A stretch of 7,486 nt of DNA, taken from positions 1 to 7,486 of the forward strand of contig JAIOWT010000045.1 of NCBI GenBank assembly GCA_021742025.1, read 5' to 3'. Source of the stretch: Candidatus Nanopelagicales bacterium (GTDB taxonomy: Bacteria; Actinomycetota; Actinomycetes; S36-B12; UBA5976). The notes under the pieces were generated by a model. That model searched no databases. It saw nothing but the letters and a program-made list of their open reading frames with translations, and was not told the origin of the DNA. Below, piece after piece: positions 1 through 5,958 of this stretch (within the stretch, counting starts at the first letter, position 1; each line of letters opens with the position of its first letter). The position numbers and the translations under genes were made by a program.

Positions 1-488
1 GTTGCATCCCAAGCGCCACCCATTCCAACTTCGATAACTGCAACATCTACTGGAGCATCGGCAAACGCAGCAAACGCCATTCCAGTTAGCACCTCAAAGT
101 AAGACATAGCTGGACCGCCATTGCTTAAACTTTCGTTATCAACAATTGCTAGATACGGCTCAAGTTCGTCATAAATCTCGACAAACTTATCTGCTGGAAT
201 TGGCTCACCACTTATACGAATTCGCTCAGTAACTTGATGTAAATGTGGGCTAGTAACTAAACCGGTTCGCAGGCCCATTGCGCTTAACAAAGACTCAATC
301 ATCCGGGCGGTTGAGGTCTTGCCATTCGTCCCAGTGATGTGAATAACTGGGTACGCGAATTGCGGGTCGCCTAAAAGCGTCATTAAATGGCTAATTCGAT
401 CCAGACTTGGTTCGATTTTGGTTTCTGGCCAACGAGATTCCAAGACTTCTTCCACGCGTGCGAGTTCTTGGATATCGGGCAATGACAT
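1..488 (-). CDS. folC: Bifunctional folylpolyglutamate synthase / dihydrofolate synthase, N-terminal part (cut by window edge)
   Basis: This is the first 162 codons of a Mur-ligase-type ATP enzyme. FolC adds glutamate to dihydropteroate or to reduced folates in the cytoplasm, completing folate synthesis and retaining folates in the cell. Seen directly: an ATP-binding P-loop TGTNGKTS at residues 52-59, the folate-enzyme motif SPHLHQVTERI at 80-90, SYFEVLT at 129-135, and EVGMGGAWDA at 153-162 running off the window edge. The order and spacing match the N-terminal ATPase domain of FolC; the rest of the central domain and the C-terminal domain lie outside. The ATG at 486-488 is chosen because the frame upstream soon meets a stop and no other ATG or GTG is available. 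There is no Shine-Dalgarno sequence before it, and a TAGACT box ends six bases upstream, so the transcript may be leaderless. The gene is divergent from valS across 42 bp. Confidence 0.95.
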   Translation of the reverse strand, partial: MSLPDIQELARVEEVLESRWPETKIEPSLDRISHLMTLLGDPQFAYPVIHITGTNGKTSTARMIESLLSAMGLRTGLVTSPHLHQVTERIRISGEPIPADKFVEIYDELEPYLAIVDNESLSNGGPAMSYFEVLTGMAFAAFADAPVDVAVIEVGMGGAWDA

Positions 489-530
489 GGATTCAGTCTA
501 ATTGTCTTTAGTTGTCTAGGATTAGGGATC
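489..530. promoter_or_regulatory. Divergent folC/valS promoter region, possibly leaderless on both sides
   Basis: These 42 bp must hold the promoters and 5' ends of both divergent genes. On the plus strand a -10-like TAGGAT (517-522) lies eight bases before the valS ATG. On the minus strand a -10-like TAGACT lies six bases before the folC ATG. In each case a start point about seven bases after the hexamer falls at or almost on the start codon, and neither gene has a well-placed Shine-Dalgarno sequence (the AGGG at 524-527 is only three bases from the valS ATG). The -35 matches are poor on both sides. The segment also carries GTCT three times (496, 504, 514), including two TTGTCT copies ten bases apart. 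The hexamers are seen; leaderless starts are inferred. Confidence 0.4.
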
Positions 531-3083
531 ATGAGCGCGCAACGAATGCCTGAAAAGCCAACACTTGAGGGTCTGGAATCCAAATGGATGCAGACCTGGG
601 ACCAAGCCGGAACCTACTCATTTGATCGCAGTGCAACGCGCGAAAATGTTTTCAGTATTGATACTCCCCCGCCAACTGTCAGCGGCTCACTGCACGTCGG
701 CCACGTTTTTTCTTACACACATATTGACTGTGTTGCCCGCTACCAAAGAATGAATGGCAAGTCAGTCTTCTACCCAATGGGCTGGGATGACAACGGACTG
801 CCAACAGAACGACGGGTACAGAACTACTTCGGCGTTCGCTGCGATCCGTCACTTCCTTACGATGCCAACTTCCAGCCACCTGCCGAACCAGGTAAAGACC
901 AAATCGCAATTTCACGTCGCAACTTTGTCGAGTTGTGCGAACAGTTAACGGTTGAAGACGAAAAAGCCTTCGAAGAACTTTGGCGTCGACTTGGTACCAG
1001 CGTTGATTGGAACTTGACTTACCAAACCATTGATGCCCGAGCTCGCGCAGTCTCGCAGCACATGTTCCTTAACAATCTTTCCCGCAGTGAGGCTTACCAG
1101 AGTGAAGCGCCAACTCTTTGGGATGTAACTTTCCGCACTGCAGTTGCCCAAGCTGAGTTAGAAGACCGCGAGCGTCCCGGTGCTTATCACCGGATTTCAT
1201 TCCACAAACCAGATGGTAATCCACTATTTATTGAAACCACTCGACCAGAACTTATTCCTGCTTGCGTTGCATTGGTCGCGCATCCTGATGACGAGCGCTA
1301 CCAGCCACTGTTTGGCACAACTGTTACTTCCCCAATTTTTGGTGTTGAAGTTCCAGTGCTCGCACACACACTTGCCGATCCAGAAAAGGGATCCGGCATT
1401 GCAATGATTTGTACTTTTGGTGACACAACGGACGTAACTTGGTGGCGCGAACTTCAATTACCAACTCGACCAATCATTGGCTGGGATGGACGCGTTATAA
1501 CTGAAGTTCCAGAATGGATTAAGTCCGATCTCGGCAAGAACGCATATGCAGCCCTTGCAGGCTTGACTGCACATTCGGCAAAAGAAAAGATTGCTGAACT
1601 TCTTCGTGAATCTGGTGACCTCGAGGGTGAGATCCGACAAATTGTTCATCCAGTTAAATTTTTTGAAAAGGGCGATAAGCCACTAGAAATTGTGACAACC
1701 CGTCAGTGGTACATCCGCAATGGTGGTCGCGATGCTGATCTACGCGCCGAATTAGTCGCAAGTGGACAGCAAATTACTTGGCATCCAGATCACATGAAAG
1801 TCCGTTATCAAAACTGGGTTGAAGGCCTAAATGGTGACTGGTTGATTTCCCGTCAACGCTTCTTTGGTGTGCCGGTTCCGGTTTGGTACGGATTAGATGC
1901 CGATGGAAACCCAATGTGGGACAGGGTTCTCGTTCCAGACGCAGCACTTCTTCCAATTGATCCATCTTCCGATGCACCAGCTGGTTACACCGAAGATCAA
2001 CGTGGAGTTCCAAACGGATTTATGGGTGACCCAGATGTTATGGACACTTGGGCAACCTCATCACTAACTCCGCACATTGCAGGTGGCTGGGGATTTGATG
2101 AAGATCTTTGGAACCGAGTTTGGCCATTTGATGTTCGGCCTCAGGCTCACGAGATTATTCGTACTTGGTTGTTTGGCAGCGTTGTCCGCGCACACTTAGA
2201 AGAAAACGTCTTGCCATGGAAGCATGCTTTGATTTCTGGTTGGATCCTGGATCCAGATCGCAAGAAGATGTCTAAGTCCAAGGGCAATGTTGTAACTCCG
2301 CTAGATCTGCTGGATGAACATGGCAGCGATGGCGTTCGTTATTGGGCTGCCAGTGGTCGCCCAGGCACTGACACTGCATTCGATGTTGGTCAGATGAAGA
2401 TTGGTCGTCGCCTAGCCACAAAGATTCTCAATGCCAGCAAGTTTGTACTCTTGCAAGGTAGCGCCGCTCCCGATTCAGTTACCGAGCCAATCGATAAGGC
2501 ACTACTGGCTGCGCTTGCCGAAGTAGTTGACGAGGCTACAAAGGCCTTTGAGAATTTTAATTACACAAAAGCGATGGAATCTGCGGAGGTTTTCTTCTGG
2601 GCATTCTGCGATGATCACCTTGAGTTAGTAAAAGATCGCGCGTATGGCCTTGCTGGGGGCGAAGGCGCTGCCTCGGCCCGAGCCGCATTAACTATCGCTT
2701 TGGATACTCTGCTTAAGTTGTTTGCACCGTTCTTGCCATTCGTTACTGAAGAAGTATGGTCCTGGACTCATGATGACTCAGTCCACAAGTCGGCCTGGCC
2801 AACCTCTGAATCATTGCGAGCATTCAACGGGGATGCTTCCTTACTTGCCGTATCTGCTGAAATCTTGTCGCAGCTTCGTAAGTCAAAGAGTGAAGCAAAG
2901 GTTTCTATGAAGGCTCAGATCACTAAAGCCACTATCAATGCTTCAGCTGATGAAATCGTAAAAGCCAAGTTGGTTGCAAGTGACCTGGCTTCAGCTGGAC
3001 GAGTTCAGACTGGCTTTGAATATCTAGAAAGCGCGAGCCCAATCTCGCTAAAGATCGAACTTGCGCCAACTAGCGAAAGTTAA
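531..3083 (+). CDS. valS: Valine--tRNA ligase, type 2 (archaeal/Rickettsia-like) form
   Basis: Class Ia aminoacyl-tRNA synthetase, 850 residues, which charges tRNA-Val with valine in the cytoplasm and edits misactivated threonine. Seen in order: a Rossmann core with the HIGH-type signature HVGH at 55-58; WDDNGLPTERR at 85-95; a CP1 editing domain beginning near ETTRPELIPAC (235-245) and containing GSGIAMICTFGDTTD (287-301); the core resuming around GDWLISRQRFFG (435-446) and DVMDTWATSS (502-511); KMSKS at 579-583; and a helical anticodon-binding domain from about 650. I see no long C-terminal coiled-coil arm of the kind that ends type 1 bacterial ValRS. The motif variants WDDNGLP, TTRPELIPAC and CTFGDTTD, in place of GMDHAG, TTRAETMLGD and TPAHDPND, mark the type 2 class. 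The ATG at 531 is preferred over 546, which has no ribosome binding site. The gene is divergent from folC and convergent with clpX. Confidence 0.97.
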   Translation: MSAQRMPEKPTLEGLESKWMQTWDQAGTYSFDRSATRENVFSIDTPPPTVSGSLHVGHVFSYTHIDCVARYQRMNGKSVFYPMGWDDNGLPTERRVQNYFGVRCDPSLPYDANFQPPAEPGKDQIAISRRNFVELCEQLTVEDEKAFEELWRRLGTSVDWNLTYQTIDARARAVSQHMFLNNLSRSEAYQSEAPTLWDVTFRTAVAQAELEDRERPGAYHRISFHKPDGNPLFIETTRPELIPACVALVAHPDDERYQPLFGTTVTSPIFGVEVPVLAHTLADPEKGSGIAMICTFGDTTDVTWWRELQLPTRPIIGWDGRVITEVPEWIKSDLGKNAYAALAGLTAHSAKEKIAELLRESGDLEGEIRQIVHPVKFFEKGDKPLEIVTTRQWYIRNGGRDADLRAELVASGQQITWHPDHMKVRYQNWVEGLNGDWLISRQRFFGVPVPVWYGLDADGNPMWDRVLVPDAALLPIDPSSDAPAGYTEDQRGVPNGFMGDPDVMDTWATSSLTPHIAGGWGFDEDLWNRVWPFDVRPQAHEIIRTWLFGSVVRAHLEENVLPWKHALISGWILDPDRKKMSKSKGNVVTPLDLLDEHGSDGVRYWAASGRPGTDTAFDVGQMKIGRRLATKILNASKFVLLQGSAAPDSVTEPIDKALLAALAEVVDEATKAFENFNYTKAMESAEVFFWAFCDDHLELVKDRAYGLAGGEGAASARAALTIALDTLLKLFAPFLPFVTEEVWSWTHDDSVHKSAWPTSESLRAFNGDASLLAVSAEILSQLRKSKSEAKVSMKAQITKATINASADEIVKAKLVASDLASAGRVQTGFEYLESASPISLKIELAPTSES

Positions 3084-3087
3084 CTAA

Positions 3088-4368
3088 CTAAGCGGTTTTT
3101 TCCTTTGGAATCCGCTTTGCTGCAGGTGCTTCACGCGGAATTAGAGTTGGGTTTACGTGCTTTCCAACAACTTCCTTGTTGATAACTACGCGAGCAATAT
3201 CCTCACGGCTAGGTACGTCGTACATAACCGATAGCAATACTTCTTCCATGATTGCGCGAAGTCCACGAGCTCCAGTGCCGCGAAGAATTGCCTGCTCAGC
3301 AACCGCTTCAAGTGCATCTGGAGTGAACTCAAGTTCAACACCATCTAAATCAAATAGCTTTTGGTACTGGCGGACAAGTGCATTCTTTGGCTCAGTCAGA
3401 ACTGCAACTAATGCTTCTTTATCTAGTTGAGCAACTGAAGTGAAGACTGGAAGGCGTCCGATGAATTCTGGAATCATTCCAAACTTCAGCATGTCTTCCG
3501 GCATTACCTGAGAGAAAATGTCTTGTTCGTTGACTTCTTCTTGTTCGATGTTCGCAGTGAAGCCAAGTGCTTTCTTGCCTACGCGCTGGCGAATGATTTG
3601 ATCTAGGCCAGCAAATGCGCCACCAACGATAAACAAAACGTTGCTGGTATCAATTTGAATGAATTCTTGGTGCGGATGCTTACGTCCACCTTGTGGTGGA
3701 ACCGATGCAGTTGTGCCTTCAAGAATCTTTAGCAAAGCTTGCTGAACGCCTTCACCGGATACGTCGCGAGTGATCGATGGGTTTTCACTCTTACGAGCAA
3801 CCTTGTCGATTTCATCGATGTAGATGATTCCAGTTTCAGCTTTCTTTACGTCATAGTCAGCAGCCTGAATCAACTTAAGCAAAATGTTTTCTACGTCTTC
3901 GCCAACGTAGCCAGCCTCAGTCAATGCGGTTGCATCTGCAATTGCAAATGGCACATTGAGCATGCGGGCTAAAGTTTGAGCAAGAAGAGTCTTACCAGAT
4001 CCAGTTGGACCCAGAAGCAAAATGTTTGACTTGGCTAATTCAACGCCTTCTTCGCGGGAAGATTCATTCGCGCCAGCCTGAACTCGCTTGTAGTGGTTAT
4101 AGACAGCTACGGAAAGTGACTTCTTTGCTACTTCTTGGCCAATTACATACTGGTCAAGGAAGGCATAGATCTCGCGAGGCTTCGGAAGTTCATCCCAGCC
4201 CAGGTTTACTGATTCGCCTAATTCTTCTTCAATGATTTCATTGCACAAGTCAATGCATTCGTCACATATATAAACTGCAGGGCCAGCAATCAATTTCTTG
4301 ACTTGCTTTTGACTCTTGCCGCAGAACGAACACTTCAACAGGTCGCCACTTTCGCCGATACGAGCCAT
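3088..4368 (-). CDS. clpX: ATP-dependent unfoldase ClpX, ATP-binding subunit of the Clp protease
   Basis: A AAA+ ATPase of 426 residues that recognises tagged or misfolded proteins, unfolds them and threads them into ClpP1P2 in the cytoplasm. Seen in order: an N-terminal zinc-binding domain with Cys13, Cys16, Cys35 and Cys38; Walker A GPTGSGKT at 120-127; pore loop GYVG at 153-156; Walker B IIYIDE at 181-186; the RKH pore loop at 229-231; the ClpP-docking tripeptide as LGF at 268-270 (IGF in E. coli); an arginine finger in EFIGR (Arg305); and sensor 2 GARGLR at 366-371. All motifs look intact. I start at the ATG at 4366-4368, giving [12 protein letters not shown] as in other actinobacteria, with GGAGG eight bases upstream. 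A GTG nine bases further up would overlap that ribosome binding site. The gene follows clpP2 by 104 bp with a hairpin between, so it may be transcribed partly on its own; I see no convincing promoter for it. Confidence 0.98.
   Translation of the reverse strand: MARIGESGDLLKCSFCGKSQKQVKKLIAGPAVYICDECIDLCNEIIEEELGESVNLGWDELPKPREIYAFLDQYVIGQEVAKKSLSVAVYNHYKRVQAGANESSREEGVELAKSNILLLGPTGSGKTLLAQTLARMLNVPFAIADATALTEAGYVGEDVENILLKLIQAADYDVKKAETGIIYIDEIDKVARKSENPSITRDVSGEGVQQALLKILEGTTASVPPQGGRKHPHQEFIQIDTSNVLFIVGGAFAGLDQIIRQRVGKKALGFTANIEQEEVNEQDIFSQVMPEDMLKFGMIPEFIGRLPVFTSVAQLDKEALVAVLTEPKNALVRQYQKLFDLDGVELEFTPDALEAVAEQAILRGTGARGLRAIMEEVLLSVMYDVPSREDIARVVINKEVVGKHVNPTLIPREAPAAKRIPKEKTA
3090..3117. 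terminator. Possible hairpin terminator at the convergent valS/clpX junction
   Basis: An inverted repeat AAGCGG (3090-3095) / CCGCTT (3112-3117) encloses a second short one, TTCC (3100-3103) / GGAA (3107-3110), with a TTT loop. It follows the valS stop by six bases and lies inside the last codons of clpX. There is no U-tract immediately after it on either strand, so any terminator activity would be of the U-poor type. The only other space between the two stop codons is 4 bp. This is a weak call: the internal loop is asymmetric and the sequence is also coding. Confidence 0.28.
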
Positions 4369-4442
4369 AGTGGTCACCTCCCGGGGGAATAAGTGTGGAC
4401 AGATACTTCGAGCGTCTTTCTAAAGTACCTTGAAACAAGACA

Positions 4443-4470
4443 TTTCTCTTGGCGTACACGCCAGAGGAAA
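4443..4470 (-). terminator. Hairpin between clpP2 and clpX (terminator or processing site)
   Basis: Read on the minus strand just after the clpP2 stop, an imperfect stem forms: GGCG/CGCC closed by a four-base loop, extended by T-A, CTC/GAG and TTT/AAA with single-base bulges (arms 4459-4470 and 4443-4454). It is followed by a moderately U-rich but interrupted stretch (TGTCTTGTTTC). The position, three bases after the clpP2 stop and about 75 bases before clpX, suits a leaky intrinsic terminator or an RNA end. Because clpX has a good ribosome binding site beyond it, partial read-through from clpP1P2 is likely. The structure is seen; the function is inferred. Confidence 0.5.
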
Positions 4471-4472
4471 GG

Positions 4473-5090
4473 CTATTTGTTCAGCGGAACGCGGGTAGTC
4501 AGTACCTGGTCGATGATTCCGTATTCCTTAGCCTGCGGGGCAGTAAGGATTTTATCTCGATCCATGTCGACACGGATTTCCTCAACTGAGCGTCCCGTGT
4601 GATGCGAGAAGATACCTTCCATTTCATCACGCATACGAAGAATCTCGTTTGCCTGAATTTCGATATCAGAACCTTGGCCACCACCTTCGGTATAAGGCTG
4701 GTGAATCAAGATGCGAGCATGAGGCAACGCAAACCGCTTACCTGGAGTTCCAGCAGCCAAAATCACGGAGGCAGCTGAAGCGGCTTGTCCGAGACAAACT
4801 GTCTGCACGTTGCACTTTACGAATTGCATAGTGTCGTAAATTGCAGTCATCGCTGTGTAAGAACCACCAGGTGAGTTGATGTACATCTGGATGTCGCGCT
4901 CTGGATCAAGTGACTCAAGCACAAGAAGTTGCGCCATTACGTCATCTGCTGATGCGTCATCAATTTGAACGCCTAGGAAAACAATGCGCTCTTCGAAAAG
5001 CTTTGCGTAAGGGTTGTACTCGCGAACACCTTGAGGGGTGCGCTCGATGTAGCTCGGGAGAATGTAACGCGATTGTGGTGAATAATCCAT
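4473..5090 (-). CDS. clpP2: ATP-dependent Clp protease proteolytic subunit ClpP2
   Basis: A serine peptidase subunit of 205 residues. In actinobacteria ClpP1 and ClpP2 form a mixed tetradecamer of two different heptameric rings, which degrades substrates delivered by ClpX or ClpC1. The catalytic triad is visible as Ser105 (GQAAS), His130 (ILIHQP) and Asp179 (DMDRDK), with the usual 74-residue spacing from Ser to Asp. The N-terminus (RYILPSYIE) and LFEERIVFLG, followed by YINSPGG and IYDTMQFVK, match the mycobacterial ClpP2 as I recall it, which separates it from ClpP1. In M. tuberculosis ClpP2 carries the hydrophobic pocket that docks the ClpX LGF loop. The ATG at 5088-5090 has AAGGGGAG upstream. 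Only 12 bp separate it from the clpP1 stop, so the two are almost certainly translated from one mRNA, matching their joint assembly. Confidence 0.98.
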   Translation of the reverse strand: MDYSPQSRYILPSYIERTPQGVREYNPYAKLFEERIVFLGVQIDDASADDVMAQLLVLESLDPERDIQMYINSPGGSYTAMTAIYDTMQFVKCNVQTVCLGQAASAASVILAAGTPGKRFALPHARILIHQPYTEGGGQGSDIEIQANEILRMRDEMEGIFSHHTGRSVEEIRVDMDRDKILTAPQAKEYGIIDQVLTTRVPLNK

Positions 5091-5102
5091 GTGAGTCTCC
5101 CC

Positions 5103-5738
5103 TTATGCCGTTCCGCCTTCGCCAGCCACATCGCGCGCACTGCGCACAACATGATCGACGAAACCATAGTCTTTTGCTTCTTCTGCAGTGAACCAGCGGT
5201 CACGATCTGAATCTTCAGTAACCGTTTCCACTGATTGACCAGTGTGCTCAGCAATTAGCTCAGCCATTTTTGCCTTAGTAAATTTCATTTGTTCTGCTTG
5301 AATCTTGATGTCAGCAGCGGTTCCACCGATGCCACCGGAAGGCTGATGCATCATGATGCGAGCGTGTGGCAATGAGTAGCGCTTGCCAGCGGCACCTGCG
5401 CAAAGTAAGAACTGACCCATCGAAGCTGCAAGACCCATGGCAACCGTTGCAATGTCGTTCTTGACGAATTGCATCGTGTCGTAAATGGCCATACCGGCGC
5501 TGATTGATCCGCCTGGTGAATTGATGTAAAGGAAAATATCTTTTTCAGGATCGTCTGCGGCTAGCAGCAGGATCTGGGCGCAGATTGCGTTCGCCATTTC
5601 GTCTGCAACTTGGGTTCCCATAAAGATGATGCGATCTTGCAGAAGGCGCTGGTAAACCGAATCGCCAAATTGCTGACCTGATGGGGACGGGGTGCGTGCT
5701 TCCGGAAGTGTTAATCCCGGTACCTCGATGCCGCTCAC
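5103..5738 (-). CDS. clpP1: ATP-dependent Clp protease proteolytic subunit ClpP1
   Basis: The partner serine peptidase subunit, 211 residues. The triad is Ser106 (GLAASMGQ), His131 (IMMHQP) and Asp180 (SDRDRW), again with 74 residues between Ser and Asp. [16 protein letters not shown] near the N-terminus and [20 protein letters not shown] near the C-terminus closely resemble the mycobacterial ClpP1. The first 25 residues or so are low in conservation, rich in Pro, Ser and Gly, and likely to be a removable propeptide. The start is GTG (5736-5738), with AGGAG five bases upstream. It is the first gene of the clpP1-clpP2 pair, and the 205-bp region upstream carries a ClgR-like operator and a candidate promoter, so the pair is probably induced by ClgR under protein-folding or envelope stress as in Corynebacterium and Mycobacterium. 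Read-through from tig is also possible. Confidence 0.98.
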   Translation of the reverse strand: MSGIEVPGLTLPEARTPSPSGQQFGDSVYQRLLQDRIIFMGTQVADEMANAICAQILLLAADDPEKDIFLYINSPGGSISAGMAIYDTMQFVKNDIATVAMGLAASMGQFLLCAGAAGKRYSLPHARIMMHQPSGGIGGTAADIKIQAEQMKFTKAKMAELIAEHTGQSVETVTEDSDRDRWFTAEEAKDYGFVDHVVRSARDVAGEGGTA

Positions 5739-5746
5739 AAATACTC

Positions 5747-5770
5747 CTAAACGTTTAGTAACAACTAAAC
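5747..5770. repeat. Palindrome cluster CTAAAC/GTTTAG overlapping the clpP1 ribosome binding site
   Basis: CTAAACGTTTAG at 5747-5758 is a perfect 12-bp palindrome. Its right half (GTTTAGT, 5753-5759) is also complementary to ACTAAAC at 5764-5770, giving a 7-bp stem with an AACA loop. The same hexamer therefore occurs as three half-sites in 24 bp. The left end overlaps the AGGAG of clpP1 (5744-5748 on the minus strand), and the right end overlaps the proposed -10 box. It could be an operator or a translational switch; I know no regulator for this exact sequence. Confidence 0.5.
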
Positions 5771-5797
5771 ACTAAGGGGTGGGCCTGACATTGGCAG
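5769..5797 (-). promoter_or_regulatory. Candidate sigma-70-type promoter for clpP1-clpP2
   Basis: Read on the minus strand, a -35-like CTGCCA (5792-5797, four of six matches to TTGACA) lies 17 bp before a -10-like TAGTGT (5769-5774, fitting TANNNT). Transcription would start around 5762, leaving a leader of roughly 24 nt with the AGGAG of clpP1 inside it. The ClgR-like site lies just upstream of the -35, where an activator would sit. The hexamers are modest matches, so the support comes mainly from spacing and from the operator's position. Confidence 0.4.
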
Positions 5798-5811
5798 GGG
5801 CGACATGGGCA

Positions 5812-5829
5812 TGTTCGCTCCTAGCGTTG
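5812..5829. promoter_or_regulatory. ClgR-like operator upstream of clpP1-clpP2
   Basis: TGTTCGCTCCTAGCGTTG fits the ClgR consensus as I remember it from Corynebacterium (WNNWCGCYNANRGCGWWS) at every defined position except the central A, which is C here. The inverted core CGCT..AGCG is at 5816-5826. ClgR is an XRE-family activator of clpP1P2 and clpC in actinobacteria. The site is upstream of clpP1 and 18 bp upstream of the proposed -35 box, a typical activator position. The match is seen; binding by ClgR is inferred. Confidence 0.65.
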
Positions 5830-5851
5830 GAGATACTTAAGCGCAGCCCCA

Positions 5852-5958
5852 CTTTGAGCGACTATTCGTCGGCCTCGCAGTATTTACTCGCTTTGAGTCC
5901 GACTATTCGTCGGCCTCGCAGTATTTACTCGCTTTGAGTCCGACTATTCGTCGGCCTC
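5852..5958 (-). repeat. Tandem 41-bp repeat duplicating the tig 3' end (2 perfect copies plus a partial third)
   Basis: On the minus strand a 41-bp unit starting GAGGCCGACGAATAG occurs at 5918-5958 and again, identical at every base, at 5877-5917. A third, partial copy at 5852-5876 keeps the first 25 bases of the unit apart from a missing GA and then diverges. The first copy contains the last four sense codons (Glu-Ala-Asp-Glu) and the TAG stop of tig, so the array is a duplication of the gene's end. Each full unit carries a hairpin CCGAC-GAATA-GTCGG (the third retains only CGAC/GTCG) and a weaker ACTC/GAGT hairpin, so the transcript after tig would be a string of small stem-loops. Confidence 0.93.

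Noticed and set aside
4369..4377. GTG start nine bases upstream for clpX
   Set aside because: It overlaps the GGAGG ribosome binding site itself; the ATG at 4368 gives the conserved MARIG start with eight-base spacing.
4818..5490. Nearly identical DNA stretch shared by clpP1 and clpP2 (around the IYDTMQFVK codons)
   Set aside because: Explained by the conserved ClpP protein motif in two paralogues; no sign of recent gene conversion beyond it.
5765..5806. Small minus-strand reading frame ([13 protein letters not shown]) upstream of clpP1
   Set aside because: It has only 13 codons, no ribosome binding site, and overlaps the proposed promoter elements; no evidence of translation.
5776..5809. 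Four G-runs on the plus strand, possible G-quadruplex in the clpP1 promoter
   Set aside because: The spacers are 1, 13 and 6 bases, so the middle loop is too long for a convincing canonical quadruplex.
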